NCBI RefSeq assembly: GCF_009664975.1
Contig: NZ_WJXB01000001.1
Coordinates: 62,001-126,000, forward strand
From: Paenibacillus monticola
Lineage (GTDB): Bacteria > Bacillota > Bacilli > Paenibacillales > Paenibacillaceae
DNA length: 64,000 nt
Direction of reading: 5' to 3'
The position numbers were made by a program, and so were the translations under genes. How positions within the stretch are numbered: position 1 is the first letter of the stretch; each line of letters begins with the position of its first letter. This document shows positions 44,428 to 53,873 of this stretch, piece after piece. The notes under the pieces were generated by a model that was not told where the DNA came from, made no database searches, and saw only the letters and a program-made list of their open reading frames with translations.

Positions 44428-45354
44428 CTATTGAAATTCCGGGTCCCAGCGGTATTGGGTTTCGCGAAGCTCTGCTACAGTAAGGTCAAGACCGTTCCAC
44501 GGCTCATGGGGATTGGCGGCTATCAGCTTGGACAGACGTAGAAAGCGGTCCTTAGGCAGCTCATGAGTATATCTTCCGATAAACTCGGAGTATAGCAGCA
44601 CATAACGTTTCATGCGCACTGCTGCTCCGGCGACACCAGCGAGAATAGCCGTGCCCTTGTCCATCTGGAGGATCTGTACCTCATAGGTCTTCACATAGCG
44701 CAGCGTGCGATCCTTGATCAGGTCCGGACGGACTTTGGCAATCTCGCCGATATATTCAGCAAGGAGCGGCTCAAAGTCCTTCAGCAGGAGCTGTTCGAGC
44801 TCCAGATCCATGTCCTTGCGCAGCAGGAAGCTATGCAGCAGGGCGACGCGCTGCCGGGAAATTCGGTCGCCACGCAGCAGAATGGAGATTACGCGCAGTT
44901 TCTCATAAGCCAGCACATCATTCTCGCGGAGCACGGAGACGGCCTCCTGGCGGTTGAACTCCAGCCCTTCCTTAATAATGCCGACGTTCCGGCTGAATAG
45001 CTGATTAAGCGCATGGAGATTCTCGCTCTGCCGTACTTTTCGCTGCGTATAGTACAGCAGTCCCATCAGTACAAGGCCTCCGGCACCGCATATCACCATC
45101 TGGCGGATGCTGTTGCCGAAATAGACCGCAGCCAGGGTGAGCAGAAGAGGGAGCAGGAGACGTGTATGCATAGATCGGCCTTTACTGGATACAGCATACT
45201 GCTCCACCGGGACCAAAGAGGACTTGCCGCATTTACTGCACCGTTCTTCTGGAAGTGCGGTATAACGTCCGCAGTGCTTGCAGATACGCAGCAAGCCATA
45301 GGCGTAGCGAGGAGTCTTGAAAGGGCGAAACGTAACGGGCTTCTTCTTATTCAC
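44428..45354 (-). CDS. Zinc-ribbon membrane protein
   Basis: The 308-residue protein has an N-terminal zinc ribbon (RICKHCGRYTALPEERCSKC, about 25-45), two TM segments (about 65-82 and 86-104) and a long helical cytoplasmic domain (105-308), with many Leu/Arg/Glu-rich helices (AVSVLRENDVLAYEKLRVIS, LELEQLLLKDFEPLLAEYIG). The start at GTG 45354 overlaps the stop of the 50-residue gene upstream by 8 bp (GTGAATAA), and GGAGG lies 11 bases before it. GTG 45366 is the alternative. It is divergent from the vWA/tubulin operon. It probably acts on the inner membrane face with a partner protein. Confidence 0.85.
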   Translation of the reverse strand: MNKKKPVTFRPFKTPRYAYGLLRICKHCGRYTALPEERCSKCGKSSLVPVEQYAVSSKGRSMHTRLLLPLLLTLAAVYFGNSIRQMVICGAGGLVLMGLLYYTQRKVRQSENLHALNQLFSRNVGIIKEGLEFNRQEAVSVLRENDVLAYEKLRVISILLRGDRISRQRVALLHSFLLRKDMDLELEQLLLKDFEPLLAEYIGEIAKVRPDLIKDRTLRYVKTYEVQILQMDKGTAILAGVAGAAVRMKRYVLLYSEFIGRYTHELPKDRFLRLSKLIAANPHEPWNGLDLTVAELRETQYRWDPEFQ

Positions 45355-45499
45355 GGCCGGGGTCACCTCCGTTTAGAGCGGCAAGGAGCCTCTCGTCAAT
45401 ATCCTCACGGGTGAGCGGCTTGCGCTGGCGTGAGGCATAAATAGAAATCTGAATTACGGCATAGAGGAACGTAATCCCGAGAATAACGTATGAGATCAT
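45347..45499 (-). CDS. Small single-pass membrane protein (50 residues)
   Basis: ATG at 45499 behind AAAGGAATTGCTCC opens a 50-codon frame: MISYVILGITFLYAVIQISI, then YASRQRKPLTREDIDERLLA and a stop at 45347-45349. It has one N-terminal TM segment and a charged cytoplasmic tail. It overlaps the zinc-ribbon gene start by 8 bp, so the two are translationally coupled. Too small for most gene finders, but spacing, start and coupling support it. It is the first gene of the minus-strand arm of the locus. Confidence 0.75.
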   Translation of the reverse strand: MISYVILGITFLYAVIQISIYASRQRKPLTREDIDERLLAALNGGDPGRE

Positions 45500-45595
45500 G
45501 GAGCAATTCCTTTCTCTTGAACCGCGAGTCGGTTATGAAGGTCCATAGAATGACGATTCTATTACAGTTTCGTAACCGTTACGACAGTCTTAAAG

Positions 45596-45624
45596 TTGAA
45601 GTTTACAAGGTTTAATTATATCAT
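45596..45624 (+). promoter_or_regulatory. Likely promoter of the vWA/tubulin operon
   Basis: TTGAAG (45596-45601), a 17-base spacer and TATCAT (45619-45624) lie in the divergent gap. The leader to the ATG at 45706 is about 75 bases and has AAGAGGAG before the start. Confidence 0.45.
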
Positions 45625-45705
45625 AATGGCATACTATTTACAGAATTTAGCTTTCCTGGTGAACCAGCCATATGCGCCTAATATAACACAAGAGGAGCCA
45701 TATTT

Positions 45706-47526
45706 ATGCTTCAGAAACATCTTTGCAAGAGAACAAACAAGAATAGCCTATTACGTATTTTTCCGGCACTACTGCTGGCTCTCTGTCTGGCTGCTGCTCC
45801 CCTTGGAGCTGTTCGGGCCTATGCGGCAACAACGGCACAATCTCATATTGATGCTGTACTGCTGATCGATGTCAGCAATTCCATGAACAAGAGCGACAAG
45901 AACAAGATCGCTAATGAAGCGATGAAAATGTTTATAGATATGTTATCCGCGCAAGGGGATAAGGTGGGTATTGTAGCTTACACCGATAAGGTGCAGCGCG
46001 AGAAGGCCCTGCTGCAGATTAGTTCTGCCGGGGATAAGCAGGATCTGAAGGATTTCATTGACGGGTTAGACCGTGGGGCCTATACGGATATTGCTGTTGG
46101 TGTGGAAGAAGCGGTCAAGGTGCTTCAGAACGGCAGCGATCCGGCCCATGAGCCGATCATTGTCATGCTTGCGGATGGTAATAACGACTTCAACGATGCA
46201 ACAGGCCGGACTCAGAGTCAATCTGATGCGGAACTGAAGACTGCGTTGGAAACCGCCAAGAAGAATGGGTATCCCATTTATACCATTGGTCTGAATGCCG
46301 ACGGCAAGCTGAACAAGCAGAGCCTGGCCGATCTGTCCGACCAGACGGGCGGCAAAGCGTTCTCCACAGATTCACCCGATGATCTGCCGCAGATCCTCAG
46401 TGAGATTTTTGCCAGTCATTTGAAGCTGAAGGTAGTCCCTGTGCAGTCTATTACCGCAAATGGCAGCTATCAGGATGTAACGGTGAACGTGCCTAACGGC
46501 AGTGTTCTGGAAGCAAACATATCCATTATGTCGGCACAGCCTGTGACCGCGAAGCTCACGGACCCTTCCGGGAAATCGGTAGCGATTCCTTCATCCGATG
46601 TCCTGCTGTCCAAGTCCAAGACATATAGCCTGCTCAAGCTGTTGTCACCGCAGCAAGGCGATTGGAAGCTGTCCATCAAGGGCGTACCTAAAGATAAGAT
46701 TGATATTAATCTCGTATTTAACTATGATCTAGAACTCGAAATTGACGCCTTGCCAACAGCCACTTACAAAAAAGGCGATAAAATTGATATTAGCTCCCAC
46801 TTGTTCAACAATGGTGCTCAGGTGACCCTCAGCAATATGTATCAAGATATGGAGGCGGTGCTGCTCGCCACGGATACCGATACAGGAGTCGCGGAAGAGA
46901 TTCCAATGGATAACACCGGCGCTGTGTTCAAGGGAACCTTCGAGGTCAAAGATAGCCATAATTATGAGCTGAAGGTCCGGGCAGAGGAAAGCAGTTTCTA
47001 CCGTGAGAGTGATATAGTGAAGATTAGCGCCAAGAGTGGGGCAGCGGGAACAGCCGGAACGGGAACCCCAACCGGCAACACTGAAGAACCGGCCAAAGAG
47101 GCTGCTTCATACACCCTGTATTACATCATCGGCGGCATTGTGCTGCTGTTGGCGGCAGGGGTAGCACTTTGGTTGTTCCGCAAGCAATCAACACGAGGCT
47201 TCGTTGGCCAGATCGTAGTTGAAGTACGGGACGGAAATACGGGCGAGAAAACGTATCCTCAATATAAGAAGCTGGCGGCATTTAGAGGGAAGTTCAATCT
47301 CCACCAGTTGCTTCAGCTAGCTCCTGAACTGAAGGAAAGTGAACAATTGGTCTTTACGCCAGGCAAGAATGACAGGCTGCTGCTACGTGGTAGCGGGGGC
47401 ATATCTGTAGAGAAATCGGGCCGTGCTGCCGATACGACGCGTGGTCTGGAGCTTAAGAGCGGCGACCGCATTTCAGTGGTGCTGCCTACAGTAGATAAGA
47501 CGATTTTGTTGGAATATTTAATATAA
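45706..47526 (+). CDS. Exported vWA-domain protein with cytoplasmic tail
   Basis: The 606-residue protein has a signal peptide (about 1-40) and a vWA domain (about 45-240) with a complete MIDAS: Asp55-x-Ser-x-Ser in LLIDVSNSMN, Thr in AYTDIAVGVE and Asp157 in MLADGNND. Two Ig/FN3-like beta regions follow (about 250-460). One TM segment (LYYIIGGIVLLLAAGVALWL, about 469-491) leads to a cytoplasmic beta domain of about 110 residues (FVGQIVVEVRDGNTGEKTYP ... LELKSGDRISVVLP) that could be FHA-like. The MIDAS is therefore predicted outside and the tail inside, where it could contact the tubulin-like protein encoded next. Confidence 0.9.
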   Translation: MLQKHLCKRTNKNSLLRIFPALLLALCLAAAPLGAVRAYAATTAQSHIDAVLLIDVSNSMNKSDKNKIANEAMKMFIDMLSAQGDKVGIVAYTDKVQREKALLQISSAGDKQDLKDFIDGLDRGAYTDIAVGVEEAVKVLQNGSDPAHEPIIVMLADGNNDFNDATGRTQSQSDAELKTALETAKKNGYPIYTIGLNADGKLNKQSLADLSDQTGGKAFSTDSPDDLPQILSEIFASHLKLKVVPVQSITANGSYQDVTVNVPNGSVLEANISIMSAQPVTAKLTDPSGKSVAIPSSDVLLSKSKTYSLLKLLSPQQGDWKLSIKGVPKDKIDINLVFNYDLELEIDALPTATYKKGDKIDISSHLFNNGAQVTLSNMYQDMEAVLLATDTDTGVAEEIPMDNTGAVFKGTFEVKDSHNYELKVRAEESSFYRESDIVKISAKSGAAGTAGTGTPTGNTEEPAKEAASYTLYYIIGGIVLLLAAGVALWLFRKQSTRGFVGQIVVEVRDGNTGEKTYPQYKKLAAFRGKFNLHQLLQLAPELKESEQLVFTPGKNDRLLLRGSGGISVEKSGRAADTTRGLELKSGDRISVVLPTVDKTILLEYLI

Positions 47527-47565
47527 AAGTTAGTCTTTATGAAGTTAGTTCTAGGAGGAGATTGT

Positions 47566-50500
47566 ATGAAACCGGTAGTCAGAGAGCATATTCAACAGTT
47601 GGATGTATCACTTGGTGGGGGTATTGTCAGTGACAAGATCAGGGTGGATACGATTGATAATCCGATCCTGATCATTGGACTCGGCGGCACGGGTATTGAT
47701 GCCCTGCTGCGCCTAAAATATCAGATTAACCGCCGCTTTAAGCTGCCTGAAGATCCATTGTCCAAGAAAAAACGGGATAAGCCCGATAATGTGGAGTTTT
47801 TGGCTTTTGAGACCAATGAACAGGACCGTGGCAAGAAATACAAAGGCATCGGCCTCGATCCGCAGAATGAATTCGTGCTGCTAGCCAATGCTGAAATCGG
47901 CGGGCTGCTGCAGAACCGCAGTATTCTTGAACCCTACATTACAGACTGGCTGTCACCGGAGCTTAGTATTACTGATGGCATGAATGGTGCTGCCGGGGTG
48001 CGTCAGGCCGGACGTCTGCTGCTGTTCACGAAGATTAATCAAGTGGTTGGAGCCATCGACAAAAAGATCAAGACATTGTCCGTTGGCACCAGCAAGAAGT
48101 TAATGGTCTTTCTGCTGACAGGTCTGTCAGGCGGAACGGGCAGTGGCGCTTTTCTGGATATCGCTTATATCGTGCGTGGCATTATTGAGCGTGACTTTGG
48201 CTCCGCCGGGATTGATCGAGTGAATACATTGGGTTATCTGTTCACGCCGGACGTGAATCTGGCGAACAAAAGCCTCAGCGAGCATACACGTGAATATATT
48301 CGCAAGAACGGTTATGCCGCGCTTAAAGAGCTGGATTACTGGATGAACGTAGACAGCCGCGGCGAGCGGTTCCGCCAGCAGTACGGGAATATACTGACAG
48401 TGAATTCACCGCTGCCGCCCTTCAATCTGTGTCATCTGATCTCCGCAACCAATACCGAAGGCAAGCTGCTGGAGAATGCCTATGATTACTGCATGAATGT
48501 AACGGCAGAGAATATTACGAACTTTATGGCCAGCGAGGAAAAACAGTCGGGTGAGGAATTCGCTATCCACGACTATATCAGCAATATTCGCACGAACATT
48601 GCACAGATGAACAAGACTTATCCGGCCAATTACGAATACAACATTATCGGCGCTTCGTCAGCCGTATTGCCGATTGAGGAAATGACGACTTATCTGGCGT
48701 TCCGGTTGTTCGACAAAATGGATAAAATGTTCGAACAGGCTCCGGGTCAGGAGGATGTTGAGAAGTTCGCACGCAAGCTCGGCATCGATCTCGACAGTAT
48801 GATTAAGACCTTTGAATCCCGCGTGCCGGAGCCGCTGCCTGGCTACCAGAACAGCGAGCGTCTGAGTCATGCCAATGTAATCAAGAACCAGGTCGTCAGC
48901 ATGGATACGGAGCTGGAGCAGAATTTCCTGTCCCGTGCTCGTGAAGAATTCATTAAGGCAAAGAAACAGCTTCCCGGCGAAATAGTAGGCCGTTTTGGTG
49001 AAGAACTGGAACGTATCTTCCTGCATCCTGAGCAGGGTCCGTTCTATGTCTCACGGCTCCTCTATACCGAGAAGGGCTTCTGTATTCTGAAGCTGATTCA
49101 GTCTTATATCGAGGCCTTGCGCGAGAGCCTGCTGCGCCTGCCGCGTGATATTGAGACCGCACAGGACAGTGCAGACGAGAAACTGGGCGATGCCCGCAGC
49201 GCTTTTGTATCCAAAGAGAAGAAGAAGAACGCTTATATAGAAGCAAAGATCAATGAATATTGGCTGCATTCCGATGTGGAACGTACCGAGCAGATGATTC
49301 AATTCTATGAGGATCTGTATGAGGGTCTGAATGAAGAGAATAGCCGGATATACGGCGTGTTTACGGAGATTCTGAGCGCACTCAGTTCGATTTTTGCCAA
49401 GAACGGGGATCTGCTTATCAATGGTGGAGAGCAGGCCGATCACAAAGGAAACAAGACCTACTACTGGAATATTGTCAATGTGCCGGATATTTCGGCGACG
49501 ATCTCGAAGGTAATGGATCAGAAGGACGGGGACGATCTCATTCGTGACTTCACCCGAGATATGCTGAATCATTCCGGACGTTGGGTCAAAGAGCAGGAGA
49601 TCGACATTGTGCGCTCCATTTCTGAGTTCCTGAGCGATAAATTTGGCGATCTGATTACCCGTTCGATGGAAGATTTCCTGGTGATGAAATACGGCAATGA
49701 GGAGCCGCTCGACAAGTTTGTGGAGCGGATTATCGCTGGTAGATTGGACGAGGACGCTGTGCCGATTTTTCACCTCAGCAACAGTTCGGGCAGTCTGCAT
49801 TTCCCATCATGGGGCTTCGTGTCAGTGCCGCTTAATACGCCGGGCATCTTGAAGGGAATTCGCAATTATCAGAATAATGCACTGGGTAAATCGCAATTTA
49901 CGATCAAGGAAAGCCAGGTGAAGAACCGGATTTTCTGGCTGAATACGCGCAACGGGGTGCCACTCTTCGTCTATACTCCACTCCGGGTGTTCGAAGAGAA
50001 CTACGAGCGGACCATCCTTGACAAGGAAGGTATTGGCCGCCATCTGGTCATGACAGATAAGAACAACTGGACCTATCTGCCTTCTCCAATTCCAGAGAAA
50101 TCATGGGGTGATACCTATATCAATCCCCGTGTCCGTGATTATAACGCTAGAATCCGGGCTGATTTTGCGCAAGGCATGGAACTGGGAGTCATCATCGAAA
50201 AAGGCATCGACGAGAACACCAGCAGCCGTTATTCGGTCGTGTTCACGAAGGAGTTTGATCTGGAGAAGCTATTGAGCGGTTATGATCTGCAACTGCAGTT
50301 GGCACGTCCGAACCTTGGTGAGGTGAAAAAGGCGGCAGATGCGCTTAAAGAGCTGAGCGAGAAGGGGCTGGAGCGCGAGAGTGTTAAGGATATTTTTGGC
50401 AGCATCAATAAAGACATGGCCCAGGAGAATCTGATTCGTTCGCCGCAACTGATTACCCGTGTCCGTGAGGAACTGGCAAAGTATGCCGCAATTGCTGCTA

Positions 50501-50955
50501 AAGCTGCTGAGCTCGAGGTGCTGCTGCACCAATATCTGGATGAAGATAAATGGATGGACCAATTCATCGAGGCTTTGTATACCGACAGCATTATCAAAAA
50601 GGGCGCTTTGTACGTCTATGACCGTGATGAAGAGGAAGATGCCTGGGAGCCATTCGCCAACTTAATGAAAGAACGCAGCTACGTGGAGCATGCCGTATAC
50701 CGTCATTTCCGCGAGCTGGATGAGAAGAGCCGCAGTGTGCTGCTGCGCAAGGCGGCGCGTCGTGCAAGTGAAATGACTGCTGCAGAAGATGTAACTCCAC
50801 TGCTGTATAAGCTGGAAGGGCTGTATGTGTCCTTTCTGGAGGCGCGGGACAGTCTGGAATATGAACGGGTAGAGCATGCCAACGGGGACGAAATGTACGG
50901 GTTCTACAAGAGCATGACCGGCAAGCTCGGCAGTATCCGCAGAAAGCTGAAATAA
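47566..50955 (+). CDS. Tubulin/FtsZ-like GTPase (Tubulin_2-like)
   Basis: The 1129-residue protein has an N-terminal Rossmann start LIIGLGGTGIDALLRLK (residues about 36-52) and the tubulin signature GGTGSG at residues 189-194 in LTGLSGGTGSGAFLDI, the two GTP-binding loops of the tubulin superfamily. The following 900 residues are mostly helical with no known domain (KKQLPGEIVGRFGEELERIF, DKFVERIIAGRL). The length far exceeds FtsZ or TubZ, as in the large Tubulin_2 proteins. GGAGGAGATTGT precedes ATG 47566. It lies 40 bp after the vWA gene and 4 bp before the next gene. GTP-dependent polymer formation is expected but unproven. Confidence 0.9.
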   Translation: MKPVVREHIQQLDVSLGGGIVSDKIRVDTIDNPILIIGLGGTGIDALLRLKYQINRRFKLPEDPLSKKKRDKPDNVEFLAFETNEQDRGKKYKGIGLDPQNEFVLLANAEIGGLLQNRSILEPYITDWLSPELSITDGMNGAAGVRQAGRLLLFTKINQVVGAIDKKIKTLSVGTSKKLMVFLLTGLSGGTGSGAFLDIAYIVRGIIERDFGSAGIDRVNTLGYLFTPDVNLANKSLSEHTREYIRKNGYAALKELDYWMNVDSRGERFRQQYGNILTVNSPLPPFNLCHLISATNTEGKLLENAYDYCMNVTAENITNFMASEEKQSGEEFAIHDYISNIRTNIAQMNKTYPANYEYNIIGASSAVLPIEEMTTYLAFRLFDKMDKMFEQAPGQEDVEKFARKLGIDLDSMIKTFESRVPEPLPGYQNSERLSHANVIKNQVVSMDTELEQNFLSRAREEFIKAKKQLPGEIVGRFGEELERIFLHPEQGPFYVSRLLYTEKGFCILKLIQSYIEALRESLLRLPRDIETAQDSADEKLGDARSAFVSKEKKKNAYIEAKINEYWLHSDVERTEQMIQFYEDLYEGLNEENSRIYGVFTEILSALSSIFAKNGDLLINGGEQADHKGNKTYYWNIVNVPDISATISKVMDQKDGDDLIRDFTRDMLNHSGRWVKEQEIDIVRSISEFLSDKFGDLITRSMEDFLVMKYGNEEPLDKFVERIIAGRLDEDAVPIFHLSNSSGSLHFPSWGFVSVPLNTPGILKGIRNYQNNALGKSQFTIKESQVKNRIFWLNTRNGVPLFVYTPLRVFEENYERTILDKEGIGRHLVMTDKNNWTYLPSPIPEKSWGDTYINPRVRDYNARIRADFAQGMELGVIIEKGIDENTSSRYSVVFTKEFDLEKLLSGYDLQLQLARPNLGEVKKAADALKELSEKGLERESVKDIFGSINKDMAQENLIRSPQLITRVREELAKYAAIAAKAAELEVLLHQYLDEDKWMDQFIEALYTDSIIKKGALYVYDRDEEEDAWEPFANLMKERSYVEHAVYRHFRELDEKSRSVLLRKAARRASEMTAAEDVTPLLYKLEGLYVSFLEARDSLEYERVEHANGDEMYGFYKSMTGKLGSIRRKLK

Positions 50956-50959
50956 TCAG

Positions 50960-53371
50960 ATGAGCAAATCAGTGGTTTTGTCTTATGGTGAACAATATGC
51001 AGCACAGGAAGAGGCGCAACGCGCACAAGGGGATGGACGCAGCAGCATCCATTATCCGGCTCTGTTCCTGTTCGTAGGCGACAAGGTAACTCCGGCCATC
51101 GGCCCGGTGCTGGATGGCTGTGAACGGAAATGGGATAACGCTGGTGGTGTGATGGCGGTACATGCGCTGTCAGGAGAAGGTGGCGGGAAAAGTGCTGCTG
51201 GAGACCGAGTCGAATATGGTGCGGGAGGAAGAGAACGGGTTATGACAATGCCCCTCCCCGGATCGGCTGGGCGAGATCCCCATACGGTTCGTCAGGATGT
51301 CTACCGCGAATTTCATGAGGACAGCCGTTATCTGGCCGAGATGAACCGGACTCTGCGACGGTTAAGCAATAGCATCGCGGACTTCGGCCGCTTGTATTCA
51401 TCCTTTGACGTAATTCATCTGTCTATCATTACGCGGGTCGATGACCCGCTAAATGTGTTGCTGCCGCAAATTACACTGCTGGCCCGAGCTATTCTCGGCC
51501 AATCGTTTAAGTCGGTGCAGACCGATCTGTTCGCCTTGATCAACGAGCGGGAGCAAGGTGAGAATTTTGGCTATTCCAGTTCGGTAGGACTGGCTTTTCT
51601 GCGGGAGCTGGACGGAATGCAAGCGGGAGATTATACGCTTAGCGCGCCGCTGCTGGTGACTGAAGACGGGCTTTCGATTCCGGTTGCTCACGGCCCTTCC
51701 GCCCTGTTCGATCTGGTCTACCTGCTCTCCGATAAGAATGAGCGCGGGATGATGTCGGTTCATGGCATGAATGACAATTATGAGATCATCGCTCACATCA
51801 GCCTGTTGAAGAATCGGGTCCGCCCTGCGTCCGACCATGCCACCGGACATGGTGGCTACAACAATATGACCTTCAAAAGCGGGATCAGAGGCAGTACGGG
51901 CAGACAAGGTTACGCCTCTGCAGGTTTCGCCGGAGTCCGCAGACCTAATCTGCAGATTGCGCTGGCAGTGTTGTATCATGCCTTCCGGCGGCTTGACGCA
52001 AGCTTGCGGGAGGGCAGCCCCTGGACCCTGCGTGACCGCCAGTCCCTGCTGGGCTTGGACGCGGAAAGTCTGCGGGAGCGTGCGGGAGAATTGCTGCCGG
52101 AGGAAGCCGGACTGACGGAAATGACCGGGCTGATGAGCCATGGCCGTCCATCCTATGCAGAGCTGAGACAGTTGTCGCTGCGTGAAGCGGAGCAGCAGCT
52201 GTTCGGTGAGGGCGGCGAGGTATACTTCCGCAACAACTTTACAGCTGAAGCGGATAGAAAAGCAGCAGCGATAGAGCCTCTCCGCGAATGGCGTGCGGCT
52301 CTGGCGGCACAGGAAGTAGCCGTTCCGGCGGTGACTTTCTATCAGCTGGCTGAATGGACGGCTGACCGTGATGATGCCGGAAACGGAAGTGTGCTGCATC
52401 ACCTGCGTCAGCATATGGCAGGCTTGCGCACAGCAATTGCTTCTGCTCAGACGGAGCTTGACGGGCTCTACGCGGAAAGCGTGGAGCGCCAGTCCTTTCA
52501 GCGGGTACCGCTGTTCGACAAACGTACGGTGCGGAATTTCATCCATTACTTATTCTCCACGGTTTATGGTCGCAGATACGAGTTGCTGCGCCTTGAAACC
52601 GAGCTAACGCTCTGCCGCCGGCTGGAATCTGCACTGGAGCAACTGCACGTGGAGAGCATAAGCCGGGTGCGGGCCATGGAGGCGCTGGAGGAAGACCTCC
52701 GGAATGTTGCAGTGGGCAGCATCGGACGTACGGATGTGACTACGGGTCAGAATATTATGGAATATTATCGCGCTGTAACCGAAGAGGTCATGAAGGATAT
52801 CGAAGTGCGGCGTGGATCGGGTGTGTTTTTTAGCGAGCGGTATATGGGCAGTATGTCCAAGCTGCTAGAACAGGGCAAGGCAGCTGTAACCGAACGCCTG
52901 ATTGATATTTGCCAACGGGAGCTGCTGACCGCAGAGCCGTTTGCGCTTTCCTTCGAGGAAGAGTTGCTGCGGCGCGCCAATGTCGCGGCTGCCTACGAGA
53001 ACCGTCAGGTGCTCTCCAGGGAGGAACTCTTCAAACAGCTGTACCACAGTCTGGAAGAGGGCGCTGTTGTGAATGTCAGATTGTTCGAATACACGCAGGA
53101 GCATCGGCATGAGGAGAAATATTTCTTCGGCGATAGTGCCTCCGAGTTCCTGCGCTACGCCTTCGGCGTAGACGAGACGTCTCGCATCTACCGGCTGGGG
53201 TTCGTACATGAGCAGCGCAGAAGCGGGGTCGAGAAGCTGAATCTGATGGGTGGTTTCCATCTGGAGGATCTGCTCTATTATCGCAACGGTAAAGTCTACT
53301 ACGAGACTTACGCCCAGAATGGCTACCAGCTGCATGGATTGGATGAGGAGCAGCTTCCAGAAATGCGATAA
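50960..53371 (+). CDS. Large protein of unknown fold, tubulin-operon partner
   Basis: The 803-residue soluble protein starts 4 bp after the tubulin-like gene. Around residues 235-280 the segment ALFDLVYLLSDKNERGMMSV has the look of the strand-loop found in large tubulin-like proteins (a (F/Y)DxVYLLxxxNxxG pattern), but there is no GGTGSG. The C-terminal half is helical and rich in Glu/Arg/Leu (YELLRLETELTLCRRLESAL, SFEEELLRRANVAAAYENRQ). No TM or signal. It could be a diverged, non-hydrolysing tubulin relative or a dedicated regulator. Ribosome site is weak, consistent with translational coupling. Confidence 0.85.
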   Translation: MSKSVVLSYGEQYAAQEEAQRAQGDGRSSIHYPALFLFVGDKVTPAIGPVLDGCERKWDNAGGVMAVHALSGEGGGKSAAGDRVEYGAGGRERVMTMPLPGSAGRDPHTVRQDVYREFHEDSRYLAEMNRTLRRLSNSIADFGRLYSSFDVIHLSIITRVDDPLNVLLPQITLLARAILGQSFKSVQTDLFALINEREQGENFGYSSSVGLAFLRELDGMQAGDYTLSAPLLVTEDGLSIPVAHGPSALFDLVYLLSDKNERGMMSVHGMNDNYEIIAHISLLKNRVRPASDHATGHGGYNNMTFKSGIRGSTGRQGYASAGFAGVRRPNLQIALAVLYHAFRRLDASLREGSPWTLRDRQSLLGLDAESLRERAGELLPEEAGLTEMTGLMSHGRPSYAELRQLSLREAEQQLFGEGGEVYFRNNFTAEADRKAAAIEPLREWRAALAAQEVAVPAVTFYQLAEWTADRDDAGNGSVLHHLRQHMAGLRTAIASAQTELDGLYAESVERQSFQRVPLFDKRTVRNFIHYLFSTVYGRRYELLRLETELTLCRRLESALEQLHVESISRVRAMEALEEDLRNVAVGSIGRTDVTTGQNIMEYYRAVTEEVMKDIEVRRGSGVFFSERYMGSMSKLLEQGKAAVTERLIDICQRELLTAEPFALSFEEELLRRANVAAAYENRQVLSREELFKQLYHSLEEGAVVNVRLFEYTQEHRHEEKYFFGDSASEFLRYAFGVDETSRIYRLGFVHEQRRSGVEKLNLMGGFHLEDLLYYRNGKVYYETYAQNGYQLHGLDEEQLPEMR

Positions 53372-53400
53372 ATGCATCGCTTGGTAATCAGGTAATTAGG

Positions 53401-53477
53401 CGGACACAGAATCCGTTATTGACCTGAAATTCAGCTAAATGGGTCTCTGTATCAACGAATAACGGAACCTCAGTCCG
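53401..53477. repeat. Dispersed repeat family A, short copy 3
   Basis: One forward unit, CGGACACAGAATCCGTTATT, and one inverted unit, AATAACGGAACCTCAGTCCG, flank 37 bases. It is a half-length version of the 177-bp copies at 13308 and 44083. It sits in the 500-bp gap that splits the operon. Confidence 0.72.
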
Positions 53478-53685
53478 CTCAAGTCTCTTTTTGCCATCCT
53501 GAGCCGTAATAAGGTCTGTACAGTCCGTCTACGGCTTGCATCTCTATTATCTGGCGGCTCTCGACAACAATTTAGAGTGTTTGGCTTGACGTGGGATGCA
53601 ACTAATACCGAGGAACGACAGCTTTTGGCGGAATGATGTATTTCTTCCAACAATATTTCCATAAATAGCCTATTATAGATACAAT

Positions 53686-53805
53686 AATGTATGAAATACA
53701 ACATTACATGCCAAAAGGGTGTCTACAGCGAGTGGAAGATGGATTTCATACAACATTTTGTCGCTGCTGTGTCGTCAGGAATAGTAATGCTGTATTTCAT
53801 ACATC
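53686..53805. repeat. Inverted-repeat element family B, copy 2
   Basis: AATGTATGAAATACAACATT (53686-53705) is inverted with two mismatches at 53786-53805. A third related word, GGATTTCATACAACATTTTG, lies inside. It shares the TGTATGAAAT core with the element at 1353-1546. Together with the family A copy it fills most of the 53372-53873 gap; I see no gene there. Confidence 0.62.
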
Positions 53806-53873
53806 ATTTACGATTTTTCAAACCTTGTATTGGGCAATATTTTTCTTATGTTCCTCCGAAGAAAGGATGAATA

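Noticed and set aside
49051..49800. Minus-strand 249-codon frame within the tubulin-like gene
   Set aside because: Shadow of the coding strand; no start signals and no domain.
51449..52546. Long minus-strand frame (365 codons) opposite the 803-residue gene
   Set aside because: It is antisense to a well-supported operon gene, has no ribosome site, and its residues look like a reverse-frame shadow (many Arg/Gln/His).
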